Positions 9,691 to 18,793 of a stretch of DNA of 23,737 nucleotides are shown here, one piece after another (positions within the stretch are counted from its first letter, which is position 1; every line of letters starts with the position of its first letter). The position numbers were made by a program, and so were the translations under genes. Origin of the DNA: Isoetes engelmannii. Its lineage: Eukaryota; Streptophyta; Lycopodiopsida; Isoetales; Isoetaceae. Where the stretch lies: the NCBI GenBank assembly GCA_011763485.2, contig JAANSK020245720.1:1-23737 (forward strand), read 5' to 3'. The notes beneath the pieces were generated by a model, which worked only from the letters and a program-made list of their open reading frames with translations, did not search any database and was not told where the DNA came from.

Positions 9691-10690
9691 CTCATAGAGT
9701 TAGAGCATGATCTAGGGTACTGTAATTCTGTCGGAAGTCTGCATGAGACGAACCCCTTTTACCATTTTCTTCAGTCCAATGACTTGATTTTCGTTCTAGC
9801 AAGCTTTCTAACTGCCAACTCTTCCAACTAGAGACAAAAAGCTGGGGACAACATGAATTTCTGTTTGATCTTGTTGGTGATTGGGGCCTAGAGATCATGA
9901 AGGTTTATATCCAGCGCCAGTGGCGGACACAACAATTTTGCGGCAGTACTCTTTCCAACTGGGATGTCTGCAATTGATGTGTCATCCGTGTCCAAGAAAA
10001 TTACACATTTGGCTTTGTTTAAACAGACACCTGGTGCATTACCACATAGATCCATGGTCTGGAAAAAAAGGATGAACACTTTTACCATCATTCTTCAAGA
10101 ATGGAAAAGTGTCATCTACACAATTACATTATAAATACAATGAGCTATTATTCTCTGGCATTTGCAGGCAGCTTATGTTACTAGAAAGATACGATTTGTC
10201 TGTAATTTTAATGACCATTTCAGCCACAATAAAAAATAGATAGGGGCCAGAGGACAACCCTGTCTAACCCCTCATTTGCATGGAAAGAAATNNNNNNNNN
10301 NGGAGGGGGGGGGGGGGGGGGGCATTTACCAAAACAGAAGACCTTGCCTCTTGGTTGAAAGTACGTACAAGTTTGATGATAGATTGAGAGAATTCCAGGT
10401 GCTCCATTACCTTGTAGAGGAAGCTCCAATGAATTGTATGAAATGCCCTTGTGAAGTCAATCTTGAGTCACATGCAATTCCGATCACTAATCTTGCTCCA
10501 ATAAAAACTTTCATAAGCTCAGATGCTCCTGGAAGGTAGGAAGGCTATTTGAAGTGGATTGATGACTCTTTTAAGATAGGTTTTACATGTTTACCAACAG
10601 TTTAGCAAGGACTTTATAGCTGGCATTGGTGAGTGTTGGTCTCCAATCTGTCAGGACCAGGGTTATACAAGAGCTGGAAAAGATACTCAC
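9691..10690 (-). pseudogene. L1-type LINE ORF2 fragment (RT domain), decayed
   Basis: Read on the minus strand from 10690 down, the pieces follow the order of a plant L1 RT: TDWRPTLTNASYKVLAKLL, then LPSRSI, then IDFTRAFHTIHWSFLYKVME, then EGVRQGCPLAP just after the assembly gap, a VDDT box (normally YADDT) near 10115, and SFLSLVGRV near 9830. Frameshifts and stops separate them, so no product is made. A run of eight A on the minus strand (9677-9684) lies at the low end and may be the remains of a poly(A) tail. It differs in family from the RT fragment at 9441-9690. Confidence 0.75.
10292..10322. other. Assembly gap (10 N) followed by poly(G)
   Basis: Ten N at 10292-10301 are followed by GGA and 18 G (10305-10322), inside the L1-type RT fragment where neither homopolymer nor glycine/proline runs are expected. 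It is probably a scaffold join plus a sequencing or polishing artefact. The true length between the flanks is unknown. Confidence 0.9.
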
Positions 10691-10738
10691 GCAAGGCAAA
10701 CGGCTAGATACCAAGGTCATGAATAGATACGCCATTGT

Positions 10739-11122
10739 TTGCAGGAATTGAAGAAGCGGATAGCGAAGCATCAAGAGCTAGATCCTCAGCTTCAAATGTT
10801 GAAGGCAAGTATAAACGTTGCAGCTGCTACCCATGTTGAGTTACCTCGAGTACGTACTACATGCTCAGCACGACAGGCAGCCAGTACTAGCATACAAAAG
10901 CAAGGCCAACCAGGTCCTATAGCTCAGACAAACAACAGCCCTCCAGGCAGCCGACCCACCCATTTAGAGCCATCATCCTATCATACAAAGGATATTGGGC
11001 GAGCACTCAAGGAGCAACATGAGCAGAGAGACATGTGTTATAATGTAGTGGCCAGATGCCTCCTTGAGGAGACATGGGAAGATATTACGGAAAGGATTCA
11101 AACAGTGTCCTCTCCAAGATGA
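10739..11122 (+). CDS. Unrecognised open segment, exon-like
   Basis: An open frame of about 127 codons begins just after a possible splice acceptor (GTTTGCAG, 10737-10744) and ends TGA at 11120-11122. The translation is hydrophilic: an N-terminal Lys/Glu-rich helix (QELKKRIAKHQELDPQLQML), a Gln/Pro/Ser-rich middle and a charged C-terminus with EQHEQRDMCYNVVARCLLEE. Composition and codon use are protein-like, but I recognise no family. It lies between the two DNA-transposon-like termini, so it could be an exon of a decayed transposon gene, or a chance ORF. Confidence 0.3.
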   Translation: MQELKKRIAKHQELDPQLQMLKASINVAAATHVELPRVRTTCSARQAASTSIQKQGQPGPIAQTNNSPPGSRPTHLEPSSYHTKDIGRALKEQHEQRDMCYNVVARCLLEETWEDITERIQTVSSPR

Positions 11123-11329
11123 GGTTTCACGTTCACATGCATATTGTTAAGGCATCTGATGTCTTGGTATTCGTGCCACAATCTGCCACGTATTGTGAAA
11201 TCCGCAATGGCATATTCAGTAGTCAGAGTTATACTTTATCAAGAAGCGAAGTTAAGAGGCACAACTATGTATGTGGACTGTGACCTCACATCATTGCGGC
11301 ACAAGTAACGTTGTTGAGAGCTTGCTCGA

Positions 11330-11734
11330 GTGAGAGACATAAGAAACACTAGTGGCACTGGTGAGCTAGTTCAGAGTAAGCTAGGGATTTCCCTTCCACC
11401 TACCCAAACTATGGCAGGCATTGTGCAGAACGGAATAGTTGGATCATTTATTGATGCAACAATTGCTCGTACTACAACTCTTAATGCAAGTGTTATTGCT
11501 ACTAGTGCAACCCTTTGGGGTGCTGCTACTACTGTTGTTACTTCTGCAATCCCTTGGGATGTCGCTACTAATGCTGCTACTTCTGCAACTCCTCGGGGAA
11601 CCGCTACTACTGCTGCTGCTATTTCTGAAACCCCTTGGGGTGCTACTACCATGCCTGCTACTACTGCAACTCCTCGCAATGCTGCTATTATGACTGCACA
11701 TGTACCACTTCCAAATTGGAATTGTATCTCGTAG
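11330..11734 (+). CDS. Hypothetical ORF built on a 13-residue repeat
   Basis: This 134-codon frame is mostly five tandem 13-residue units of the type ATSATPWGAATT (residues 56-120), encoded by the 39-bp minisatellite listed separately. It begins with MRDIRNTSGTG and ends with PLPNWNCIS. The repeat keeps other frames open too (plus strand 11439-11693, minus strand 11371-11679), so openness alone is weak evidence for coding. No family is recognised. Confidence 0.25.
   Translation: MRDIRNTSGTGELVQSKLGISLPPTQTMAGIVQNGIVGSFIDATIARTTTLNASVIATSATLWGAATTVVTSAIPWDVATNAATSATPRGTATTAAAISETPWGATTMPATTATPRNAAIMTAHVPLPNWNCIS
11495..11689. repeat. 39-bp minisatellite, five units
   Basis: Five diverged 39-bp units, each rich in GCT and ACT triplets and with a central CCTTGGGG- or CCTCGGGG-like core. 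The plus-strand translation aligns in 13-residue register throughout, with substitutions but no change of length. All five units keep the register, which fits either past selection on the frame or simple whole-unit duplication. Confidence 0.85.
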
Positions 11735-12036
11735 AACTATAGAGGCTTTCCATGGTAGAACTGGGACAGTCTGAACTCCATAGCCAGGGATATGAACTTC
11801 ATTTTCCTTATGGAAACATGGGAACATGTTGTTGGAGGATAGTAGAGCTGCCAAGCTGTCAGCACTACTTATTGTTCAATGATTGCACAAGCAAGCGAGG
11901 ATATGGCAGAATAGGCTGCTACTATAACACAACATTGACACCTTTAGTTTCCAAGCACAAGGGCACAAGGTAGACAGACACAATTGTTACTAGTGGATAA
12001 GGGTGCAAAACCATTATTAAAAACTTCTCTTTGTAG

Positions 12037-12206
12037 CTGCATCTTACTTCCCTCGTGCAGACTCGAACTTCTATTATAAGAACTCAGATGTAGACACACT
12101 GGACCCATATGTCGATCTGTATGATGAGCATGTCATGAGAATTGGAAGACATTTGCTTCAGATGCGAAATGTCTTTGACTTTATCCCAAGGGGGAGTCAC
12201 CTATAA
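12037..12206 (+). CDS. Unrecognised terminal-exon-like segment
   Basis: After a good pyrimidine tract and acceptor (TTCTCTTTGTAG, 12025-12036) a frame of 55 codons reads ASYFPRADSNFYYKNSDVD, then LDPYVDLYDEHVMRIGRHLL, and ends FDFIPRGSHL before TAA (12204-12206). The composition is protein-like. I do not recognise it. It could be the last exon of the gene suggested at 10739-11122, inside a decayed DNA transposon; that link is inference. Confidence 0.3.
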
Positions 12207-12690
12207 GCCCCTCCCAACGCCACGTGCAAGCACCTGGAGGGGTTCATTTTAGGGCTTCTACGTATGTACTATTTTTCTCGTAATTCCTTGTACATAAAGG
12301 GGAGGGGGTGTATAGTTGGCAGAGAATCAAACTGTATGATACACATAACCCACAAAGGAGATGCACTTGTGTTATGCATATAAACCATCTGAGTGTACAC
12401 TAAGAGGTTTTTTATTGCCTATTAAAGAGGCAGATGCCATATACAAAATACGTATAGTAAATCTCCTGGGAGAATCCGAACTTCTTTGGCATTCTATTTG
12501 TACCTGAATTGAAATGCATATGGAGAGGAACTTAAGATAAGGTTTCTACTTTGGTAGATACTATCAGATGTAAGAATTGTATTTAGAAAAACATTGATGA
12601 TTTCCTGCATTGCATTTGCGAACATGAAAAAATACGCTTGATATACTGCATCATTCTACAACTTACGTTATGTAAAAACTTGGTCAATAT
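12207..12690. other. Non-coding, G/C-rich blocks
   Basis: A CCCCTCC/GGAGGGG inverted repeat (about 12209-12243) and a GGGGAGGGGG run near 12299 are visible. Nothing further is supported. Confidence 0.35.
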
Positions 12691-12899
12691 GGAGAAATAA
12701 TGTTTTCATGAGATTGTATGGGAGGGGTTTTGTAATGATGATTTGAAGTATAAAACTGAGAGGGGTTATGTTTGAAGCAACATTTAAATCTTGTATGGTA
12801 GGGGTTTTACAGTTGAAAAATGGTGTATATAGGGGTTTTTTGGTCACCCTCTGCTCGCAGGTGGCATATCCCTTATAAAAAAGGTGGATCCCCCGGGCT
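12691..12899 (-). mobile_element. DNA-transposon-like terminus (right, facing left)
   Basis: Read on the minus strand from 12899, it begins AGCCCGGGGGATCCAC, then TATGCCA, then four spaced AAACCCCT or TAACCCCT motifs over about 170 bp. It mirrors the terminus at 7362. Together the two would bound a 5.54-kb element, but flanking bases do not give a convincing target duplication. Confidence 0.45.
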
Positions 12900-13064
12900 T
12901 TATCCTGGGTGAAAGTCACTCTAAATGAAATTTTGAGATGTACATGTAATCTTGTACAAAGGGATATTTTGAGTTTTAAGCCCGTCTCTCAGGTTCTTGT
13001 ACTCTTTTTCCTGATTAGTAGTGAAATTTATCTCTCGTCCTTTAAAAAAAATCTTTGACTTTCC

Positions 13065-14129
13065 TATTTGCAATCGTCGTGCGCAATGACCATCATCCTC
13101 CTTCTACATTTGTCGACAACAGAATCATGGGGGTGGATCCAGCATTGTAAATTATGTGCTTGTCGCTGAGGAGGTCTACATCTTGTCAATCATTTACAGG
13201 TGGGAACAAATAGTAGAGATGAGAAGGTGGTTTCAAATCATCGACCTCTCCTTTTTGAAATCGATTGGCAACATGTGAAGATCTACTGCCAAGCTAACTT
13301 CCACATGCCAGAGAAGTGTGCCTACGCAATGGTCATGGGTCCCCAACACCTTAAAGCTTGCTGGAAGGAGAAACGAGCCATTTGGTTCTATAGATGGAAT
13401 GTGCAAGAGTAGGTGTGCATATAGGTGCAGAACAATAAAGATTACAATCGCCTAAAACAGTATCTGGACACATGTTTCCTAAGTAAGCTCAGGGGCGATG
13501 CTTTGGAGTTGGTAAAGGCATCCCACTACAAAAACCAGATAAATCTTACACTTACCATGGGTCCACAACAATACACGTTAGCACATTTGCCCATGAAAAA
13601 GCGTAGAGCGATTGCGTCCATTCGCACAGGAGCACACCACCTCAGAATTGAGACAGGCATATGGGCCGAGAAGAGCGAGCAAACATGATCTTCAATGCTG
13701 CTGGCTGGGAGTTGTTGAAGATAAGTGCCATAGTTCGAACTGCCATGCATTTCACCTATCTGGATACGATATGATGGGTCGCTTACACCTAACCAACCGT
13801 TACATGTGATGATGAATATGGCTATATTAGGGACTATGGCATGTTGTATTCAGGAGATATTAGACATGCCATCTCCATTGTGCCCCAGTTTATTATAATG
13901 TCATATACAAATGTAGAGTTTATCAGTAAGCTTATTACTGCTAAGGTTCTTCCCTCAAAAACCCTCCGGAATAGGGGTTTTGTAATCACGGACAATAATA
14001 GGCCCTCTATTCTTGATTGTTTGTTTGTTTGTTTGTTTGTTTGTGTCCCATAGACCCTCTGGTCGCTCTGGACAATAAAATTCCAATTGAACTCAATTCT
14101 CTTCTATTCATTCTATTTTGTTTATTCTT
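13065..14129 (+). pseudogene. LINE copy A: endonuclease end joined to ORF2 C-terminus and 3' UTR
   Basis: 5' part (13070-13265): an AP-endonuclease C-terminal stretch reading ICNRRAQ, GGSSIVNYVLVAEEV and NHRPLLFEID (normally SDHRPL). It then jumps to the ORF2 C-terminal region with KACWKEKRAIWFYRWNV (about 13350-13405) and YTLAHLPMKKRRAIASIRTG followed by HHLRIETGIWAEK, which matches the LINE at 18.27-22.79 kb. The RT is missing, so this copy is internally deleted. The 3' UTR holds a stem-loop (13956-13982), an expanded TTTG run, GGACAATAAAA, and a TATTC-rich tail at about 14100-14129. Frameshifts and stops abound. Confidence 0.75.
14017..14044. repeat. TTTG microsatellite inside LINE 3' UTR
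   Basis: About seven units of TTTG/TTGT. The sister copies B (near 14980) and C (near 17755, minus strand) have only CTTTGTTTGGGTC at this site, so the run expanded in copy A after insertion or in its source. Confidence 0.85.
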
Positions 14130-15040
14130 CTTCAGGGCCCTGGTCGAGCATGTTCTCCTATACGGCGCGGACCTGGAATGACCTGGAATAGGTACAGAAG
14201 GCCTTCTTAACATGAGCACTTGGGGTAAAGTCCATAGTTCCCTATCAGATCCTGCTGCAGGAGACGGGTTTCCTACCCCTCCAAAGGGCCGCACTACCAC
14301 CACATCCTTTATTTCCATAATGTGGTCCTATGGGTGATACTCGTTTGCCAAGTCTGGATTTAGTTGTAGCAAAGTGTCCACAGTGCACCAAAGCTTGCTG
14401 GAAGGACAGACAAGCTCAGTGGTTCTCTCGATGGAATGTATAGTGATGCAGATACTCTGACACATGTCAAGACACCACACTATCAGTAGCAGGTCAACCC
14501 CATGCTCACACGAGGCCCCCACCACTATCTGCGCACCCATGTGCCCATGAAGAAGCGCAGACTGATAGATTCTATCCGTGTTGGTGTGCGTCGCCTTTGC
14601 ATTGAGACATGTCGATGGACCCGAGAGGCATGCGAAGACATGATCTGTCAGTGTTGCCAGCGGGGCGTCATTGAGGATGAATGGCATGCTTCAGATCTGC
14701 CCATCATATACTCATATTCGGGCATGGTATGTTCAGTTGGTTCTGCCTGGCCAACCGATGCATGTGCTATTGGACACGACCTCTGTGGGTTTGCTGGAAT
14801 CATATCTTTAAGAGGTCATGGATGTACGAACTCAGTTGTGCCATCGGTACGGTATTAAATTGTGTTATACGATTGTACAGTCTACCAGCATACTTATCTC
14901 TGCTAAGGTTTTTTCGACGAAAACCCTTCGGGGCAGGGGTTTTTCTAATCCTAATAGTAATACGTTTGCTGCTCTCTCTTTGTTTGGGTCTCCGTGGACG
15001 ATAAAAGATATATTCTATTCTATTTTATTCTATTCTAGTT
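14130..15040 (+). pseudogene. LINE copy B: ORF2 C-terminal part and 3' UTR
   Basis: It starts directly after the TATTC tail of copy A. The first recognisable codons are ALVEHVLLYGA (14137 on), the post-RT segment that matches VQTVILYGAQVWGAGI of the LINE at 18.27-22.79 kb. It continues through frameshifts to KACWKDRQAQWFSRWNV, THVPMKKRRLIDSIRVG and a zinc-binding motif CQCCQRGVIEDEWHA. The 3' UTR has a GAAAACCC/GGGTTTTTC stem-loop (14919-14945), GGACGATAAAA and a tail of TATTC repeats (about 15008-15040). It is 5'-truncated and coding-dead, with the same tail type as copies A and C. Confidence 0.78.
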
Positions 15041-16400
15041 TAATCTAAGGGATTGTGAGTATGCTTGATGTGTTAAAGCATGTAGTCAATATTACGTATT
15101 AACATTTTTGTCATAGGCCCCGTGCATGTATCTTGATTTTATTCATGATAATAAAACTGTCGTCCTTCAACAAAAAAAAATATGAGAAAGAAGAGAATTT
15201 ATTTTGTTCGCTTATTTGCGAAGTCTTTTCCTCAAAAGCGTTGTGCAGTTACATATAAATTTGAACATGTCACATACTAATGTCGGACCCACACTTAGAT
15301 ACAAAACTCTTATGAATGGAAGAGTTACTTTAAATGGTGGCAATGACTTATTAAATATTTACTTTGATTTATTTTAAAGCCCCATATCAAATAGAAAAAG
15401 CATCCTAAAACCCAGATTTTAATCAATCTATCACAGATGAAACAAGTGATGGCAAAAAGCTTTTCTAATCTTATCTTATGGTGATAATTTTATTACTTTT
15501 TTGTCATAAGTTGTGATTTGGCACATGTGTATGCGAAATATAGTAAACAACTACAACATTCTAGTCAAAGGATTCAAAAATTTCCACGCTTGGAACTTGT
15601 GAACATTAGTTTATTTATAGTTTATCATAAACATCTATTACTTTAAGAATCATCACATGATATGTTTTACATGGATACACTTTTCTAAAAATTATAATAG
15701 TATATAAATGTAAACATGTAGTATAAATACCTTAAATAATGCATATGCATTATTTAAGGTATTTATGCATTATTTCTTATGTATTTATGCATATGCATCA
15801 AGTTGATAAGATTATCTTACATTCAGATCTCACTTTGATGATTGAATTCCTTTTGTTTCATTATTTTAGAAGAATAATGTGTTTTAGAAACTTTCTTCCA
15901 AATGACGATTAGTTGCCCTGAAGTTATCCCCATCTATTAATAAAATCACCCAACATGCTCCATACAACTTGACAATTAGAAAATTGCACCATGACTTTGA
16001 AACATCCGCCAAAATGAAGGAGTGGAATTAAAACATTGTCATAACTTGTAAACATGTAGCTCCTGTAAAGCCATCAATACAAGCATTTACTTCGTGGGAT
16101 AAACTCTTGCAAATTGTATGTACATGTCTCAATCTCTTCCATACCATCATTCCAACCCCAGCTCTTGCTGCCAAGCAGCTAGTTTAATATGCTCAAAACT
16201 CAGTTAGCAATATTTGGTTTAGTACTTTTGTTGGACTTTTTTATTACATCCTGGAAATCTTGAAATAGTGTAGATTTTGGATTTTGTTGTTTGGATTGTT
16301 TATGAGAGAAAAAAATAAAATAAAAAAGGCAAAAAAGCATGGGCAGCTATAAAATATCATGTAAACCATTTACTTATTTTATTACAAGCCTGGCCTTAAG
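15041..16400. other. AT-rich non-coding DNA
   Basis: Long AT-rich stretch with no ORF of note. A poly(A) run lies at about 15170-15181. The one strong structure is the palindrome at 15723-15766. Confidence 0.45.
15723..15766. repeat. Perfect 44-bp palindrome
   Basis: Two 22-bp arms meet with no spacer at 15744/15745; the centre is TGCATATGCA. The left arm begins ATAAATACCTTAAATAATGC and the right arm is its exact reverse complement. Just beyond, TATTTATGCAT and ATGCATATGCAT recur (about 15762-15798). It could extrude as a cruciform or be transcribed into a hairpin. Confidence 0.95.
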
Positions 16401-16680
16401 ACCAAGTATCCAAACAGTCCAAGGGAACCTTGGACTGCACAGACTTATCAGTCCCTTCCTTCGAAGGGGGGTCCCGAGAGATACAGAGCCACTATACAAA
16501 ACAAATCCCAAACTCCATCGCCAACTAGAGCCAAAGGGTCAACCACAGATGGTATAAAGGGTTTGTCTCCGAACCAAGCATCCAAACAAACTAGGAAAAA
16601 CCCAGCTTGCACAGACTTATCAGTCCCTTCATATGAAGGGGGGCATAGGGAGCCAAAACAACTTATAAATCTTATGAACT
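16401..16680. repeat. Diverged tandem duplication of about 172 bp with hairpins
   Basis: ACCAAGTATCCAAACA at 16401 and ACCAAGCATCCAAACA at 16573 begin two copies that also share TGCACAGACTTATCAGTCCC and then CCCTTC-NNNN-GAAGGG hairpins (loops CTTC and ATAT). The first copy alone has a perfect 10-bp hairpin, CAGTCCAAGG/CCTTGGACTG with loop GAA (16415-16437). Identity of the unit is unknown. Confidence 0.7.
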
Positions 16681-17490
16681 ATTCCATAGACCACTACAGG
16701 AGAAAATTTTGGCCTGTATTCCTTATTTGGAGGCCACGTGTTGACAAGGACTACATGGTTCATTCTCAAGCACCCTTAATGTAAATGCATCTCAAATTTC
16801 CTACCCTTTTGTGTAAAAATAATTCCAGCTGGTTCAAACACGTCATAAGCTATGGTGTACCAAAGTACTACATAAGCTAAGTACCCTTTATATCTACACT
16901 CCCACCCTCACGCTCTACAAAGGATGAGAACTAAGTTCTGTGTACATACTCTGTTCATTTTTAGACTTTGAGACCATCCGAATTTTTTGAGTTCTTCTAG
17001 AATTTAAGACAGCAGCAAAATAATTACCACTAGAACTTACGCTATATTCTCATCTGGTTCTTTTCCATATTTCCCTTAGACAGATATAACCAAAGTTTCA
17101 CTTCCAAATTCTAGACAAATACCACAACTATTCTTTTCTAATCCTTTCAAATGTAGAAAAGCATCCAATCAAAGATCATACAGTGATTAATTTTCAGAAG
17201 TTTGAAATTGTAAACCAAATCAAGCCTTAGCCAGTCAGTGTAAAGTAAAGTGTATCAAACCATAGAATAAACTCGGATATCATTCTGCAAGCCAAATACT
17301 AATTACTGGCCATAAAAGACTGTTAGGATTTCACCAGAGTGGTCTTCAAAGTATTTCCATTAATGTACTTCATTCAAGTCAGCACCCATCAGCTCCAAAG
17401 AACAGCAACAGCATTGAAATACAGCTTAATCCAAAAGATAGGAAAGAGTTGAGAAAAGACATCCCAGGTTGCCTAAGGTTTTAAAATATG
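16681..17490. other. Non-coding stretch
   Basis: I see no gene or clear repeat. The body of the minus-strand SINE-like element at 17491-17561 may extend into the right end of this stretch. Confidence 0.4.
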
Positions 17491-17561
17491 AAATACGGAG
17501 ATTCGACCCTCTACAAAAGATGAAGAATGCGCTAACCAATGCAACTAACAAGCTAACGTGC
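17491..17561 (-). mobile_element. tRNA-derived SINE head (minus strand)
   Basis: On the minus strand the sequence has box A-like TTAGTTGCATTGGTTAGCGC (17528-17547) and box B-like GGGTCGAATCTCC (17498-17510), about 20 bp apart with tRNA-like arms between. The outer stem does not pair well, so it is not a functional tRNA. It differs from the tRNA-Gly-like head at 8265. No SINE 3' end was identified. Confidence 0.5.
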
Positions 17562-17691
17562 TTTTTTTTCTATTATATCTATGGTTTTTTAATAATAACA
17601 CGTTATGGATGTAATCTATTAGGAGTGGTGATTTATGCACCCATATCAAATCCCCCTGAAACCCTCTGTTATTGTGCTATATATTAGCTAT

Positions 17692-17850
17692 AGTAGAATA
17701 GAATAGAATCGAGTTTTTATCATTCACTGAGACCAATTGGCCTATGGGACCCAAACAAAGAGAACAACAAGCGTATTACTGTCAGGATTAAAAGAAAAAC
17801 ACACCCCGAAGAGTTTTCGCGGGAAAAACCTTGGCAATAGTGCATAGCCA
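17692..17850 (-). pseudogene. LINE copy C: 3' UTR only, minus strand
   Basis: The reverse complement reads GCCAAGGTTTTTCCCGCG, AAAACTCTTCGGGG, TAATACGCTTGTTG, CTCTTTGTTTGGGTCCC, GATAAAAACTCG, then TATTC repeats. It aligns with the 3' UTRs of copies A and B. It is a severely 5'-truncated insertion of the same family in the opposite orientation. Confidence 0.75.
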
Positions 17851-17973
17851 TATCTTTAAGCACGATTTTTTATGGCAACAACATCATTTTCACAGTTAAC
17901 CAAATTTTTAAACTCATTTCTTATGTGCTACAACACAATAAAAATAGAAGAATGGCATACTCTAGCATCTGTG

Positions 17974-18013
17974 TCTCGCCCATGTTTATATATTCTCGCC
18001 CATGTTTATATAT
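17974..18013. repeat. 20-bp tandem duplication
   Basis: TCTCGCCCATGTTTATATAT occurs twice at a period of 20 bases, without mismatch. Confidence 0.9.
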
Positions 18014-18272
18014 TCTGCTTTAGCTAGATGGCATATAATTTCTCAACACCAAAATAATTCCTCCTCTTACAAAGATCATCTAGAAAGGAAACACGATAGT
18101 CTGAGGAAAAGGGATGGATCGAGACAGAAGGATGCTTAAATGGGATGGATTTGACATAACGACGTCATAACTTCGTCTCTAAGCTTTGTTCCCCAATCTG
18201 ATGTTGGTAGCTTGTTGTTGTTGCTTTTCGTCAAATGTTGTTGTTGCAAAATGGGAGTATCACCAAAAAGAT

Positions 18273-18793
18273 CATAAAAGGTAGTGCAAGATATGGAGGC
18301 ATGCATCTCCTGCTTGGTGTTAGATGCAAAGAAGGAACAAATAGAATTCTTTGAGAACCGCCATCAGAAATTGTCCTAGAGCAAATGGACCAGCAGGTCC
18401 GAGCATGCAATTTGAAAATTTCAGACCTCAAAGAAGAACAAGATGATGATGTGAATGCAACCGTGGACCATTTCTTCCAGCATAAAATGCATTTATACGA
18501 ACCGGCCTTTATACATTCTCGCAGACTGTAAACAAGGCAGCTTCTCCCGGCCCATTCTAGTGAAATTCAAAACTGCAGAAGTAAGAAATAGAGTAGTGGT
18601 GAACAAAGCTTCCCTAAAGACCTTAAGGGATGAAAGGATTGGGATCGATGATGATCTGATTCCTTTGCAACTTGAAGCACGGAAGAAGGAGTTTGCTAAA
18701 GTAAAACAAGGTTGCAAAAATGGCTTCATTGCTTGCATGGACAGATATAGTAAGGCAATTGTGACAAAGAGAAGAAAGGACGATGCGGCATAG
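18273..18793 (+). pseudogene. LINE ORF1 (RNA-binding protein) with frameshifts
   Basis: Segments in three frame steps: DMEACISCLVLDAKKEQIEF (18282 on), then VRACNLKISDLKEEQ with VDHFFQHKMHLYE (RRM-like, about 18390-18510), then RPILVKFKTAEVRNRVV with DDDLIPLQLEARKKEF (C-terminal domain-like, about 18550-18690), ending in TAG at 18791-18793. That order (coiled-coil-like part, RRM, C-terminal domain) fits L1-type ORF1 proteins, which coat LINE RNA. Indels near 18375 and 18530 break it. The stop is in frame with the endonuclease that follows. Confidence 0.65.

Noticed and set aside
12185-12400. Copia-like LTR after a purine tract (AAGGGGGAG)
   Set aside because: No TG...CA boundaries and no second LTR; the purine tract lies within a coding-like frame.
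7362-12899. A confirmed single 5.5-kb transposon
   Set aside because: No convincing target-site duplication; only the ends are similar, so it is reported as a possibility.
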